Assembly: GCA_963830065.1 (NCBI GenBank)
Contig: CAWHLA010000009.1
Span: forward strand, 225,444 to 289,443
Length of the DNA: 64,000 bases
DNA from: JACCZR01 sp963830065
Lineage (GTDB): Bacteria; Actinomycetota; Thermoleophilia; Solirubrobacterales; Thermoleophilaceae
Direction: 5' to 3'
The notes below the pieces were generated by a model that was not told the origin of the DNA, did not search any database, and saw only the letters and a list, made by a program, of their open reading frames with translations. The stretch's first letter is position 1; each line of letters begins with the position of its first letter. This document shows positions 9,276 through 20,314 of the stretch, in pieces. Position numbers and translations under genes: made by a program.

Positions 9276-11822
9276 TTGGCGCAAAAGCTCGTCTACGACT
9301 TCGAGGAAGGGTCGCGCGACATGCGCGAGCTACTCGGAGGCAAGGGCGCCAACGTCGCCGAGATGACCCGCGTGCTGGGTGCCGAGCGGGTTCCGGCCGG
9401 GTTCACGATCACCACCGAGGCCTGCGTCGCCTACCTGAAGGGCGGCGAGGTGCCGGACCTGACCGACGCCATGGAGCGGCTGGAGGGCAAGGCCGGAAAG
9501 CCGCTGGGGGAGCTGCTGGTGTCGGTTCGCTCCGGCGCCCGCGAGTCCATGCCGGGCATGCTCGACACGATCCTCAACCTGGGGCTCAACGACGACACGG
9601 TGGAGGCGCTGGCGCGGGCCACCGACAACGAGCGCTTCGCCTGGGACTCCTACCGGCGCTTCGCGCAGATGTTCGGAAACGTGGCCAAGGGCGTTCCCGG
9701 CGACCAGATCGAGGAGCTGATCGCCAAGCACAAGCGCGACGCGGGGGTGAAGCTCGACACCGAGCTGTCGACCGAGCAGCTGAAGCGGCTCACGGCCGAC
9801 CTGAAGGGCCTGTACGACTTCCCCGACGACCCGCTGGCGCAGCTCGATGCCGCGGTCCGGGCGGTGTTCGACTCCTGGAAGGGCGACCGAGCGGTGGCCT
9901 ATCGCCGCCTGAACCGGATCCCCGACAGCTGGGGTACCGCCGTGAACGTGCAGCAGATGGTGTTCGGCAACAAGGGGGAGACCTCGTGCTCGGGGGTGGC
10001 CTTCTCGCGCGACGAGATCACCGGCGCCTCCGAGCCCTCGGGCGACTTCCTGATCAACGCCCAGGGCGAGGACGTGGTGTCAGGAGTGCGCACCCCGCAC
10101 GACCTGTCGGACATGCGGCAGTCGATGCCCGAGGCCCACGCCGAGCTGATGGAGATCCTCGGCGAGCTCGAGCGCCACTACGGAGACATGCAGGACACCG
10201 AGTTCACGGTGGAGGAAGGCCGCCTCTACATGCTCCAGACCCGCAGCGCCAAGCGCCCGGCCCAGGCGGCGGTGCGGTTCGCGGTCGACGCCGTCGAGGA
10301 GGGGCTGCTCTCTCGCGACGAGGCCCTGCTCACCATCGATCCCACGGCCCTGGAGGCCCTGCTGCACCCGACCTTCGGCCCCGACGCCGACTTCGAGGTG
10401 CTGGTGCGGGGCGTGGCCGCCTCGCCCGGCGCTGCCAAGGGCGCGATCGTGTTCACCGCCTCGGCCGCGGTGGACGCCGCCCAGGAGGGCCGGGAGGTGG
10501 TGCTGGTCAGGCCGTTCACCGAGGCAGACGACGTGGCGGGCTTCGACGCCGCGCGCGGCATCCTCACCAGCGAGGGCGGCAAGGCAAGCCACGCGGCCCT
10601 GGTGGCGCGGGGGATGGGCCGTCCGTGCGTGTGCGGGGCCTCCGACCTCGAAGTCGACCTGTCGGCACTGGAGGTGCGCGTCGACGGCCAGGTCCTGCAC
10701 GAGGGGGACTTGATTGCCCTCGACGGGACTTCAGGGGTCGTGACCACCGCGGACGTGCCCCTCGTCGACCCCGAGGTCGACCCCAACCTCGAGAAGGTGC
10801 TGGGCTGGAGCGACGAGGCGCGCCGCCTGGGCGTGCGGGCCAACGCCGACACTCCCGAGGAGGCCGCCAAGGCCCACGAGCTGGGCGCCGAGGGGATCGG
10901 CCTGTGCCGCACCGAGCACATGTTCATGGCGGCCGACCGCCAACTGCTGATGCGGGCGATGATCATGGCCGACGGCGAGGAGGCCCGAAAGGAGGCGCTG
11001 GACAAGCTGCTCCCGCTCCAGCAGGCCGACTTCGAGGGCCTGTTCGAGGAGATGGCCGGGTTGCCGGTGTGCATCCGGCTGCTCGACCCGCCGCTGCACG
11101 AGTTCCTGCCCCACCCCGACGAGCTGGAGGGCGCCGAGCGCGAGCGCGCCGAGGCGCTGCGGGAGACCAACCCGATGCTCGGCACCCGGGGCTGCCGGCT
11201 GCACATCATCTACCCCGAGATCCCGCGGATGCAGGTGAAGGCGATCACGAAGGCCGCCGCCGCCGTGCGCGAGCGGACCGGGAGCGCCCCGCACGTGGAG
11301 ATCATGGTCCCGCTGGTCGCCTATGAGAGCGAGCTCGAGCTGCTGCGCGAGATCATCGTGGACGAAGCCGGAGACGGGGTGAGCGTCGGGACGATGATCG
11401 AGCTGCCCCGAGCCTGCTTCGTGGCCGACCGCATCGCCGAGCAGGCCGACTTCTTCTCATTCGGCACCAACGACCTGACCCAGACGGCGCTCGGCTTCTC
11501 GCGCGACGACGTCGAGGGCCGCTTCCTGGCCAAGTACATCGACAAGGGAATCGTGGACCGGTCCCCGTTCGAGACGCTGGACACGGCCGGCGTCGGGTGG
11601 CTGGTCCGGCTGGCGGCCTGGACCGGCCGGGAGCGCAAGCCGGACATCAAGCTGGGGGTGTGCGGCGAGCACGGAGGCGACCCCGACTCGGTCGCCTTCT
11701 TCGAGCTCGCGGGCCTGGACTACGTGAGCTGCTCGCCCTACCGCGTCCCGATCGCCCGCGTGGCGGCAGCACAGGCCGCAATACGCGGGGTTTCCGACGA
11801 AGGAGCCCCGTCGGGGGCCTGA
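9276..11822 (+). CDS. ppdK: Pyruvate, phosphate dikinase
   Basis: PPDK interconverts pyruvate + ATP + Pi and PEP + AMP + PPi. 848 residues with TTG start. The nucleotide-binding domain opens with LLGGKGANVAEMTR and VPAGFTITTEAC. The phosphohistidine swivel domain carries the catalytic His in EGGKASHAALVARGMG. The C-terminal PEP/pyruvate barrel has GTNDLTQTALGFSRDD and the catalytic Cys in GVCGEHGGDP with CSPYRVP. Length is close to the ~880 of other bacterial enzymes. No regulator gene of the PDRP type is adjacent. Confidence 0.97.
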   Translation: MAQKLVYDFEEGSRDMRELLGGKGANVAEMTRVLGAERVPAGFTITTEACVAYLKGGEVPDLTDAMERLEGKAGKPLGELLVSVRSGARESMPGMLDTILNLGLNDDTVEALARATDNERFAWDSYRRFAQMFGNVAKGVPGDQIEELIAKHKRDAGVKLDTELSTEQLKRLTADLKGLYDFPDDPLAQLDAAVRAVFDSWKGDRAVAYRRLNRIPDSWGTAVNVQQMVFGNKGETSCSGVAFSRDEITGASEPSGDFLINAQGEDVVSGVRTPHDLSDMRQSMPEAHAELMEILGELERHYGDMQDTEFTVEEGRLYMLQTRSAKRPAQAAVRFAVDAVEEGLLSRDEALLTIDPTALEALLHPTFGPDADFEVLVRGVAASPGAAKGAIVFTASAAVDAAQEGREVVLVRPFTEADDVAGFDAARGILTSEGGKASHAALVARGMGRPCVCGASDLEVDLSALEVRVDGQVLHEGDLIALDGTSGVVTTADVPLVDPEVDPNLEKVLGWSDEARRLGVRANADTPEEAAKAHELGAEGIGLCRTEHMFMAADRQLLMRAMIMADGEEARKEALDKLLPLQQADFEGLFEEMAGLPVCIRLLDPPLHEFLPHPDELEGAERERAEALRETNPMLGTRGCRLHIIYPEIPRMQVKAITKAAAAVRERTGSAPHVEIMVPLVAYESELELLREIIVDEAGDGVSVGTMIELPRACFVADRIAEQADFFSFGTNDLTQTALGFSRDDVEGRFLAKYIDKGIVDRSPFETLDTAGVGWLVRLAAWTGRERKPDIKLGVCGEHGGDPDSVAFFELAGLDYVSCSPYRVPIARVAAAQAAIRGVSDEGAPSGA

Positions 11823-11834
11823 CAAGATCGAGCG

Positions 11835-12761
11835 GTGGCATCGGTCACTCCAACCGCGCTCCAGGCCACGCCGGCGTATCCGGCGGTGCGAGCCCGGCCC
11901 GAGCCCGACTCGCCCCACCGCCCGCCGTTCGTGCGCGACCGCGACCGGATCGTCCACTCCAAGGCCTTCCGGCGGCTCAAGCACAAGACCCAGGTGTTCA
12001 TCGCCCCCGAGGGCGACCACTACCGCACCCGGCTCACCCACACGCTGGAGGCCTGTGGCATCGCCCGAAACGTCGCTCGCGCGCTGGGCCTCAACGAGGA
12101 CCTGACCGAGGCGATCTCCCTCGGCCACGACTTGGGCCACCCGCCGTTCGGCCACATCGGGGAAAACGTGCTCGACGAGTGCGTGCAGTCCACCTACGGG
12201 CACCGGTTCCGCCACAACGAGCACTCGCTGCGGGTGGTGGAGGTGCTGGAGGACCTGAACCTCACCGAGCAGGTGCGCGACGGGATCCTGCGCCATACCG
12301 GTGCAGAGCCCCCGGGAACGCCAGAAGGGCGGATCGTGCGCGTTGTAGATCGCATCGCCTACATCAACCACGACATCGACGATGCCCTTCGCGCGGGAGT
12401 CCTTGCCTTCGAGGACCTGCCGGCCGATGAGATAGGAGTGCTGGGAAACACGGGCTCCGATCGGATCGAGACTCTGGTGGTGGATCTGCTGGAGCGCTCG
12501 GCCCAGGCCGGGGACATCGTGCAGGGCGAGGGCGTGGGCGGTTCGATGCTGCGCCTGCGGGATTTCATGTTCGAGCGGGTCTACCTCGGCCCCGACGCCC
12601 AGCGCGAGAAGGAGCGGGTCGAGCGGATGCTGCGCGCCCTGTTCTCCCACTACGCCGAGCGCGCCGACGACCCCCAGGAAGTCGTGGACTGGCTGGCGGG
12701 GATGACCGACCGCTTCGCCGTGCGCACGTTCTCCGAGCTCTCGGTCCCGCAGGGGTTCTAG
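11835..12761 (+). CDS. dgt: dGTPase-like HD-domain triphosphohydrolase
   Basis: 308 residues, GTG start. HD metal-site residues are visible in TRLTHTLEACGIAR (His), LGHDLGHPPFGH (HD pair) and the downstream DRIAYINHDIDD (Asp). This is the DGTPase-like subgroup found beside dnaG in many actinobacteria; the family hydrolyses dNTPs to deoxynucleosides and triphosphate. It starts 12 bp after ppdK, and dnaG starts 2 bp after its stop, so ppdK-dgt-dnaG-rpoD look like one operon. Confidence 0.9.
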   Translation: MASVTPTALQATPAYPAVRARPEPDSPHRPPFVRDRDRIVHSKAFRRLKHKTQVFIAPEGDHYRTRLTHTLEACGIARNVARALGLNEDLTEAISLGHDLGHPPFGHIGENVLDECVQSTYGHRFRHNEHSLRVVEVLEDLNLTEQVRDGILRHTGAEPPGTPEGRIVRVVDRIAYINHDIDDALRAGVLAFEDLPADEIGVLGNTGSDRIETLVVDLLERSAQAGDIVQGEGVGGSMLRLRDFMFERVYLGPDAQREKERVERMLRALFSHYAERADDPQEVVDWLAGMTDRFAVRTFSELSVPQGF

Positions 12762-12763
12762 GG

Positions 12764-14499
12764 ATGTACACCCGCGACAGCGTCGAACGCGTCAAGGACG
12801 CCGTGGACATGCCCGACCTGGTGGGCGCCAAGACCGAGCTCCGGCGCAACGGGGTGAATCTGATGGGGCTGTGCCCCTTCCACGAAGAGCGCTCGCCGTC
12901 GTTCTCGGTGAACGCAGAGAAGAAGGTGTACTTCTGCTTCGGGTGCGAGGCCTCGGGCGACGCGATCGGCTTCGTGATGGAGATCGAGGCGCTGGACTTC
13001 TCCGGCGCCCTGGAGCTGCTGGCCGACCGTTACGGGGTGGAGCTGCAGCGCGAGAGCGAGGACCCCGAGGCCGAACGCCGCCGCCGGCGCCGCGAGCGGC
13101 TCCTGGCCCTGCTGGAACGGGCCGGGAAGTTCTACGCCGCCTACCTGTGGAAGGCCGACGAGGCCGCCGCCTCCCGCGAGTACCTGCTGGGGCGCGGGCT
13201 GCGCGAGGAGACGCTGCGTGAGTTCGGCGTCGGTTACGCGCCCGGAGGGTGGGACCGGCTCACGTCCGCGGCTCGCCGCGACGGCTTCACCGACGACGAG
13301 CTGCTGGCCGCCGGCCTGTCGCAGCGCCGGCGCGAGGGCACCGGCCTGATCGATCGCTTCCGGGGCCGGATCACCTTCCCGCTCAACGACCGCCGCGGCC
13401 GCCCGCGCGGGTTCGGCGCGCGCGCGATGCAGGAGGGCCAGCGGCCCAAGTACCTGAACACATCGGAGGGCGAGGTCTTCCACAAGGGCAGCCAGCTCTT
13501 TGGCCTCGACCTGGCTCGTGTGGCTGCGTCGAAGGCGGGCCGTGTCGTGGTGGCGGAGGGCTACACCGATGTCCTCGCCCTACGCCAGGCGGGCGTCCCC
13601 GAGACGGTCGCGATCATGGGCACCGCGCTGACCGAAGAGCAGCTCGAAGAGCTCACCCGTGCCGCCCCGCGTGTCCTGCTGGCCCTCGACGCCGACCGCT
13701 CGGGGCAGGAGGCGATGCTCCGCGCGGCGCGCGTGGCCGAGGGTCGCGACGTGGAGCTGATGGTGGCCGAGTTGCCGGCCGGGCGCGATCCCGCAGACCT
13801 GCTGGAGCAGGAGGGGGCGGAGGCCCTGCTCGGCCGCTTGGACCGCTCGATCCCCGCGCTTGAGTTCGAGGTTCGGCGGGTAATCTCGACACAACAGCTA
13901 GGAACGCCGGCAGGGGTGGACCGCGCGCTGGACCAGGTACGACCGCTGATCGCGGCTACGCCGGTCCAGAGCAAGACGCGCGATCATCTCGTCAGATTCG
14001 TCTCCGACCGCCTGGACGTTCCCGTGCAATACGTGACGGCCCAGCTGACAGCCTCAACCTCACCCACCCGAACGCCTTCCCGGCCCGTGCCTGCCGTGCT
14101 GGCGCCCGTGAACGAGCGAGCCTTCCTGACCCACTGTCTGGTTGCGAAGCCGGTCGGCCGGTCCTATCTCGAGCGCCTCGACGACGATCACCTGACGGCC
14201 GACGTCGCCATCCGTGCGCGCGACCACCTCCTCACCCACTACGAGGACCCGCTCAGCGGGCTCTCCGACGACGATCCCGAGCTCAAGGCGCTCGTGACGA
14301 GGCTCTACATGGCCGCCGAGGCGGTGGGCGAGTACTCCGAGCCGGGGCTGCATCGCGACCTGCTGGACCTCGAGCAGCGCCGTCTCGAGCGCGAGATCAA
14401 GCAGGCCCGCCTGGGCCAGGATCGCGTGCGGGAGGGCGAGCTTGCCCGGGCCAAGCACGCCTTGCGCCAGGAGCTCGACTCGGTGGCCGGGGAGGCCTC

Positions 14500-14503
<4 letters not shown>
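12764..14503 (+). CDS. dnaG: DNA primase
   Basis: 579 residues. The N-terminal CHC2 zinc finger reads CPFHEERSPSFSVNAEKK...FCFGC. The TOPRIM catalytic core has EGYTDVLALRQAG and ALDADRSGQEA. The C-terminal third (helicase-binding domain) is less conserved. It synthesises RNA primers at the replication fork with DnaB. The stop overlaps the rpoD start as GTGA, the classical dnaG-rpoD macromolecular synthesis arrangement. Confidence 0.97.
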
Positions 14504-15519
<1,016 letters not shown>

Positions 15520-15532
15520 GCGCCCTCGGCGC

Positions 15533-15538
15533 TACCTT
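15533..15538 (+). promoter_or_regulatory. -10-like hexamer of tRNA-Asn
   Basis: TACCTT, 12 nt before the tRNA 5' end, just after the rpoD stop. Confidence 0.4.
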
Positions 15539-15550
15539 TGCACCCCGCGG

Positions 15551-15623
15551 TCCGGGGTAGCTCAATCGGCAGAGCGATCGGCTGTTAACCGATAGGTTGT
15601 GGGTTCGAGTCCCACCCCCGGAG
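15551..15623 (+). tRNA. tRNA-Asn (anticodon GTT)
   Basis: A 73-nt cloverleaf without encoded CCA. The acceptor stem TCCGGGG pairs with CCCCGGA, discriminator G. The D-arm is GCTC/GAGC, the anticodon stem ATCGG/CCGAT holds loop CTGTTAA with GTT at 15584-15586, and the T-loop is TTCGAGT. The convergent glycosyltransferase gene ends one base after it. Confidence 0.97.
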
Positions 15624-15624
15624 C

Positions 15625-16833
15625 TCACTCACCGACGAACCGCTCCAGCTCGTCCGCCGCGATCGAGCGGCCGTCGAACCGCCTCGCCCAGTCGGCCAGC
15701 TCGGCGGCGCGGGCGGCGTAGCCCGGGTCCGCCAGGACCTTTCGCACCGCCAGCCGGATGCCCCGGGCGGTGGCCAGGCGGCGCGCCAGCGACACGCCGG
15801 CGCCGGCCCACGACACCCGCGCGGCGTTCTCGGCCATGTCGCCTTCGGCCGGGCAGGCCACCAGCGGCGTGCCGCTGGCCAAGGCCCGGCACACGGTGCC
15901 GTGGCCTGCGTGGCAGACCACCGCGGCGCAGTGGGGCATGGTCTTGGCGTAGGACAGCCAGTCGACCAAGCGGGCGTTGGGAGGGACGTCCGGGCGCTCG
16001 TAGCCGCCTCGGCGGTTGGTGGTGGCGATCACGCGCACCGGCTCGTCGGCGAGCCCCTCCAGCGCGGAGCGCAGCACGCGCCCGTCGGGATCCTGGGAGG
16101 TGGAGGGCGCCACCAGCACCAGGGGGTCGTCGCCGGGCGGCAGCTCCACCTCGTCGTAGGGCTGCTCCCACAGCAGCGGGCCGCACACCCGCATCCACGG
16201 CTCCCAGTCGGTGCGGGGGTACTCGAGCTGGGGGAAGGTGGCGATCAGCGCCAGCTCGTGAGAGATGCCCCCGTGCGAGTGGTCGAGCGGTGGCAGGCCG
16301 ACGCGCTCGCGCGCGCCGTTGAGCTCGCGCCGGCCCCGGTCCTCGCCACCGCGCAGCAGCGGCTGGGGGAGGGCCCACAGCCGCGCTCCCAGCCGGGTGC
16401 GGGGAAGCCTGGCGCCGGTGGAGTACGGCGGCCGGCCGGGCTCGGTGATCGGCAGGACATGCGGCACGAGCGTGGCCCAGCGCCGCCCCGACCGCTGGGC
16501 GGCCAGCGAGGCCGCCACGGTCAGGATGTCGACGACCACCGCATCCGGGTCGAGCTCATCGAGCAGCGGTTGGGTGGCCTCGGCTCCCGCCACCGCGGCC
16601 TGGTAGGGCTTCAGCGGCCGCTCGCCCCGCTGCGGGAAGACCTTGTACTCAGGCGCCCGCTCGAACCGGATGCCCTCCGCCTCGGCGGGCTCGCGCCAGC
16701 GGTCCCAGCTCTGTAGGCACACCGAGTGGCCCCGCCGGGCCAGCTCCGAGCCCAGCGCGATGGCGGGGAAGACGTGCCCGGGGTCCCCGAAGGCGGCGAG
16801 GAGGAAGCTGCGCCGCTCTGCCGCGTCGCTCAG
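15625..16833 (-). CDS. GT-B glycosyltransferase (UGT/MGT, YjiC-like)
   Basis: A GT1-type glycosyltransferase. The C-terminal donor motif reads VVCHAGHGTVCRALASGTPL followed by VACPAEGDMAENAARV, close to the classical macrolide/flavonoid transferase signature. The first in-frame ATG/GTG (16722) would remove the conserved N-terminal strand and loop FLLAAFGDPGHVFPAIALG, which is encoded just upstream. No ATG, GTG or TTG lies ahead of it. The best start is CTG at 16833-16831, overlapping the upstream stop as CTGA (402 residues). The acceptor is unknown. It is coupled to the LLM oxidoreductase gene. Confidence 0.8.
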   Translation of the reverse strand: MSDAAERRSFLLAAFGDPGHVFPAIALGSELARRGHSVCLQSWDRWREPAEAEGIRFERAPEYKVFPQRGERPLKPYQAAVAGAEATQPLLDELDPDAVVVDILTVAASLAAQRSGRRWATLVPHVLPITEPGRPPYSTGARLPRTRLGARLWALPQPLLRGGEDRGRRELNGARERVGLPPLDHSHGGISHELALIATFPQLEYPRTDWEPWMRVCGPLLWEQPYDEVELPPGDDPLVLVAPSTSQDPDGRVLRSALEGLADEPVRVIATTNRRGGYERPDVPPNARLVDWLSYAKTMPHCAAVVCHAGHGTVCRALASGTPLVACPAEGDMAENAARVSWAGAGVSLARRLATARGIRLAVRKVLADPGYAARAAELADWARRFDGRSIAADELERFVGE

Positions 16834-17861
16834 ACCAGCTCCGCGATCTCGCGCACGATGCGCAGGCGCTCCTCGGGATCGAAGGCCATCGGCGTGATCA
16901 TCAGCGTGCCGACGCCCGCGTCGCGGTAGACGCCGATCCGCTCCTTCACCCGGTCGCGAGGCCCGCAGATCGAGGTCATGTCGATCAGCTCGGGCGGGAT
17001 CGCGGCTGCGGCCTCGTCCTTCTTGCCGTCCAGATAGAGGTTCTGCACCTCGTCCGCGGCGTCGTCGAATCCATACCGCCTGACAAGCGCGTTGTAGAAG
17101 TTCTTATCTCTTGAGCCCATCCCGCCGATGTAGAGGGCAAGGATGGGACGCATCACGTCACGAGCCCGGTCCAGGTCGTCGTCGATCGCGACGTTGACCA
17201 TCGGCGCGATGTCGAAATCATCCAGCGTCTTGCCCGCCTTCCGGGCGCCCTCGGAGAGCAGCTCCCTGGCGTCGCCCACGTGCTCGGGGGAGAAGAAGGT
17301 GGGGATCCAGCCGTCGGCGATCTCGCCGGTCAGCGTCGTGTTCTTCGGCCCTATGGCGGCGATGTAGATGGGAAGGCGCTCTTGAACCGTCCCGATCATC
17401 AGGTGCAGCGCCTTACCCGGCCCGTCGGGGATGGGGAGCTCGAAGGTCTCGCCGTGGTACTCGAGCTTCTCCCGCGCGAGCGCCATGCGGAGGATCTCCA
17501 CGTACTCCCGCGTGCGTTTGAGCTGACGGGCGAACGGCTGCCCGTGCCAGCCCTCGGCCACCTGCGGCCCCGAGGAGCCGATGCCCAGGATCATGCGCCC
17601 GCCCGAGAGCTGGTCCAGCGTGGCGGCCGTCATGGCCGTCATGGCCGGCGTGCGGCCGGGCATCTGGAAGATCGCCGAGCCCAGGCGGATCTTCTCGGTC
17701 TGCCCGGCGATCCAGGCCAGCACCGTGGCCGTGTCCGAGCCGTAGGCCTCGGCGGCCCACACGGAATCGAAGCCCACCGACTCGGCTTCCTTGACCAGCG
17801 CGAGCTGCTGCTCAGAGGTCAGGCCCAGGCCCCAGTAGCCGACGTGCAGGCCAAGTCGCAT
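16830..17861 (-). CDS. LLM-class (F420-dependent-type) oxidoreductase
   Basis: 343-residue TIM-barrel protein of the bacterial luciferase-like superfamily. It opens MRLGLHVGYWGLG and continues ESVGFDSVWAAEAYGSDT and LGIGSSGPQVAEGWHG, phrases typical of actinobacterial LLM oxidoreductases that use F420 or FMN. The start is supported by AAAGGAG about 10 nt upstream. The hydride-transfer substrate is not predictable from sequence. Its stop overlaps the CTG start of the downstream glycosyltransferase by four bases. Confidence 0.9.
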   Translation of the reverse strand: MRLGLHVGYWGLGLTSEQQLALVKEAESVGFDSVWAAEAYGSDTATVLAWIAGQTEKIRLGSAIFQMPGRTPAMTAMTAATLDQLSGGRMILGIGSSGPQVAEGWHGQPFARQLKRTREYVEILRMALAREKLEYHGETFELPIPDGPGKALHLMIGTVQERLPIYIAAIGPKNTTLTGEIADGWIPTFFSPEHVGDARELLSEGARKAGKTLDDFDIAPMVNVAIDDDLDRARDVMRPILALYIGGMGSRDKNFYNALVRRYGFDDAADEVQNLYLDGKKDEAAAAIPPELIDMTSICGPRDRVKERIGVYRDAGVGTLMITPMAFDPEERLRIVREIAELV

Positions 17862-17953
17862 TGCAAGTCTCCTTTCGTGACGCAGGAGGCGTCTTGATCT
17901 CCGCGACGCGCAGGCGTAGCCTCCTGCCGTCCCGGTCGAGGGCCGAGGATCCT

Positions 17954-18505
17954 ATGAGAACGCGTCGCCGCCCCGCACGCCAACTGCGTACCGCCATCGA
18001 TTGCCTGCCGGTAGACACCCGGCGAGCGATGCTCGACGGCATGGACCAGAACCGGATCATCGTCGGTGCCTACACCGACCGCCAGGGCGGCGTCTGCCCG
18101 ATGCTGGCCGCCCACCGCCACGGCGGGCGCACCGCGCTGGCCAGCTTCGCCCGCGCCTGGGACCGCTACACCGGCGCCGGCAACGGCCCCCGCCCGGCCA
18201 GCGACCGCGAGCTGAGGACGCTGCGCACGATGCTGGAGGCCAGCATCGCCATCGAGTCCGGCGGCAGCCAGACCGAGCTCGGGAAGGCCATCGCCGAGTA
18301 CCGGATCTCCCGCGGCTTCCAGGAGCGCCCCGAGCCCAAGCCCAAGCGGGATACAGGGGAGCGCGACCGCACGAAGGAGCTCAAGCGCGAGGGCGGCTGG
18401 TCCTGGCTGCGCCCCTTCCGACGCCTGGACGAGTACGAGCGCGCCGTCGCGGAGCTCGAGGCGGCCGAAGCCGCCGAGCAGGACCGCGAGCGCGAGCTCG
18501 TCTAG
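17954..18505 (+). CDS. Hypothetical protein, basic N-terminus and charged C-terminal helix
   Basis: 183 residues from the ATG at MRTRRRPARQL; a longer frame exists upstream but is compositionally unlike a protein N-terminus. No domain recognised. A central globular part (IIVGAYTDRQGGVCPMLAAH) is followed by a strongly charged Glu/Arg/Ala tail predicted to be a helix. The stop abuts the convergent SDR gene with no gap. Codon usage and GC match the neighbours, so it is probably a genuine lineage-specific gene. Confidence 0.65.
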   Translation: MRTRRRPARQLRTAIDCLPVDTRRAMLDGMDQNRIIVGAYTDRQGGVCPMLAAHRHGGRTALASFARAWDRYTGAGNGPRPASDRELRTLRTMLEASIAIESGGSQTELGKAIAEYRISRGFQERPEPKPKRDTGERDRTKELKREGGWSWLRPFRRLDEYERAVAELEAAEAAEQDRERELV

Positions 18506-19228
18506 CTACATCTGGTCGCCGGGCCGCACGAACTGGATCTCGGGCACGATGCACGCCGGTGAGGTGTGCAGCAGGTAGCGCACCGCCTCGGCGATGTCCG
18601 AGGGCTGGATCATCTCGTCCTTTGAGACCTGCTCCTTGACCCAGTCGGTCATCGCGGTGTCCACGAAGCCGGGACAGAGGGCGGTGACCTTGACCCCGTC
18701 GGCGGCGAGCTCTTTGTGCATCGCCTGGCTCAGCCCGACCACGCCGAACTTGGTGGCCGAGTAGGCGGCCAGCCAGCCCTGCCCGAACTTGCCCGCGATC
18801 GAAGCGGTGTTGATCACGACCGCGCGCGAGTGCTCCTGGCCGGCCTCCTTGAGCATTGGGATCGTCTCGCGGCTCATGAGGTAGACCGCCCGCAGGTTCA
18901 CGTCGAGCTGCATGTCGAGCTTCTTGGTCTCGGCCTCGTGGATCGCACCGCCGATCCCCACCCCGGCGTTGTTCATCAGGAGGTCGAGCCGGCCGAAGCG
19001 CTCGCGGTGGGACTCGGCGATGGCCTTGATGTCGTCCTCCGAGGCCATGTTGGCCGGGACCGAGTTGACGTCGAGGCCCTCCCCGCGGAGCCCCTCTGCG
19101 GCCTCCTCGAGCTTGTCGGGGCGGCGAGCCGAGAGCGTGATTCCGAACCCCTCCTCGCCGAGCATTCGGGCTACGGCCAAGCCGATGCCGCTGGAACCAC
19201 CGGTGATGAGGGCTGCGCGCTCTGCCAT
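18506..19228 (-). CDS. Short-chain dehydrogenase/reductase (SDR)
   Basis: 240-residue classical SDR. The Rossmann motif is ITGGSSGIGLAVAR, then NNAGVGIGGAI, the catalytic Ser in NTASIAGKFG and the YxxxK pair in YSATKFGVVG, followed by CPGFVDTAMT. Predicted NAD(P)-dependent oxidoreductase with unknown substrate. The ATG was chosen because translation begins MAERAALITGG with the nucleotide fold at the very N-terminus. Confidence 0.92.
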   Translation of the reverse strand: MAERAALITGGSSGIGLAVARMLGEEGFGITLSARRPDKLEEAAEGLRGEGLDVNSVPANMASEDDIKAIAESHRERFGRLDLLMNNAGVGIGGAIHEAETKKLDMQLDVNLRAVYLMSRETIPMLKEAGQEHSRAVVINTASIAGKFGQGWLAAYSATKFGVVGLSQAMHKELAADGVKVTALCPGFVDTAMTDWVKEQVSKDEMIQPSDIAEAVRYLLHTSPACIVPEIQFVRPGDQM

Positions 19229-19236
19229 GGGCGGGC

Positions 19237-19242
19237 AGACTA
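19237..19242 (-). promoter_or_regulatory. -10-like hexamer of the SDR gene
   Basis: TAGTCT on the minus strand, 8 nt before the ATG. Confidence 0.5.
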
Positions 19243-19302
19243 CGCAAAGCGAAGGCTCGGTTAAGGCTCCTCGCACCGGCGCAAGCCGGGTGTTCGCTCG
19301 TC

Positions 19303-19308
19303 TACGCT
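19303..19308 (+). promoter_or_regulatory. -10-like hexamer of the thioredoxin-like lipoprotein gene
   Basis: TACGCT, 7 nt before the GTG start. Confidence 0.5.
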
Positions 19309-19315
19309 CGACATC

Positions 19316-20314
19316 GTGACCGTGCTGAACGCTGCTCGGTCGGCCGCGCTGGCGGGGGCGCTGGCCCTGGCCGCCCTGGCCGCCGGGTGCGGCGGAAGCG
19401 GCGATGCCGGATCCGACCCACCCCCGCCCGTGGCGGCGCGCAAGGACTTCCCCAAGCCCTCTGGTCGCTCCCTGGCCGAGCTCAAGCGCAGCCTTCCCAG
19501 TGGGCAGGGTGGCCCGATCTTCGCGCCCGCTGTCTCGCAGCTCGAAGGGGGCGACAACCGCTTCGGGTTCGGCCTGTTCTTGCCCAATCGCTCGCAGATC
19601 GCCGACGCCAAGGTGGCCGTCTACCTTGCTCCGGTGGGCGGCGGGGACGCGAGCGGTCCGTTCCCGGCGCGCTATGAGTCGCTGGTCACCGACGCCGCCT
19701 TTCGCAGCGCGGGGGTGGAGAAGGACAAGGACGCCGCCAAGTCGGTCTACGTCGCCGACCTGAAGTTCCCCAAGACCGGCCGCTACGAGGTGCTGGGCGT
19801 CGCCCGATTGGACAACCGCTTCGTCGCGGCGACGCCTGCGGGCGGCCCGTTGACCGTGGTCGGGGACAGCAAGGTGCCCGAGGTGGGGGAGCGCGCCCCG
19901 AAGATCCATACACCCACGAAGGCCTCGGTCTCGGGCAACCTGTCCTCGATCGACACCCGCGTGCCCCCGTCGACCATGCACGACGAGGACTTCGCGGACG
20001 TGGTCGGCAAGAAGCCGACCGTCCTCCTGTTCGCCACGCCCGCCCTGTGCCAGAGCCGCGTGTGCGGACCGGTGGTGGACATCGCCGAGCAGGTCAAGGC
20101 CCGCGGGGCGAGGGGCGCGGCGTTCATTCATCAGGAGATCTACCGCGACAACGAGGTCGAAAAGGGGTTGCGACCGCAGGTACTCAAGTGGAACCTGCAA
20201 AGCGAACCCTGGCTCTTCGTCATCGACAAGAACGGGCGCATCAGCGCGCGGATCGAGGGCCCCTTCAGCGTCAACGAGCTCGAGCGCGCCCTCAACAAGG
20301 TGAGCGGGGCCTGA
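19316..20314 (+). CDS. Lipoprotein with C-terminal thioredoxin-like domain
   Basis: 332 residues, GTG start. The signal peptide ends in a lipobox-like LAAGC near residue 25, so the protein should be membrane-anchored outside the cell. The N-terminal half is a beta-rich domain of unknown type. The C-terminal ~130 residues look thioredoxin-like: KPTVLLFATPALCQSRVCGP, then a helix and the strand EPWLFVIDKNGRI. The two cysteines are spaced CxxxxC rather than CxxC, so classical oxidoreductase activity is doubtful. The stop overlaps the CTG start of the next gene. Confidence 0.75.
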   Translation: MTVLNAARSAALAGALALAALAAGCGGSGDAGSDPPPPVAARKDFPKPSGRSLAELKRSLPSGQGGPIFAPAVSQLEGGDNRFGFGLFLPNRSQIADAKVAVYLAPVGGGDASGPFPARYESLVTDAAFRSAGVEKDKDAAKSVYVADLKFPKTGRYEVLGVARLDNRFVAATPAGGPLTVVGDSKVPEVGERAPKIHTPTKASVSGNLSSIDTRVPPSTMHDEDFADVVGKKPTVLLFATPALCQSRVCGPVVDIAEQVKARGARGAAFIHQEIYRDNEVEKGLRPQVLKWNLQSEPWLFVIDKNGRISARIEGPFSVNELERALNKVSGA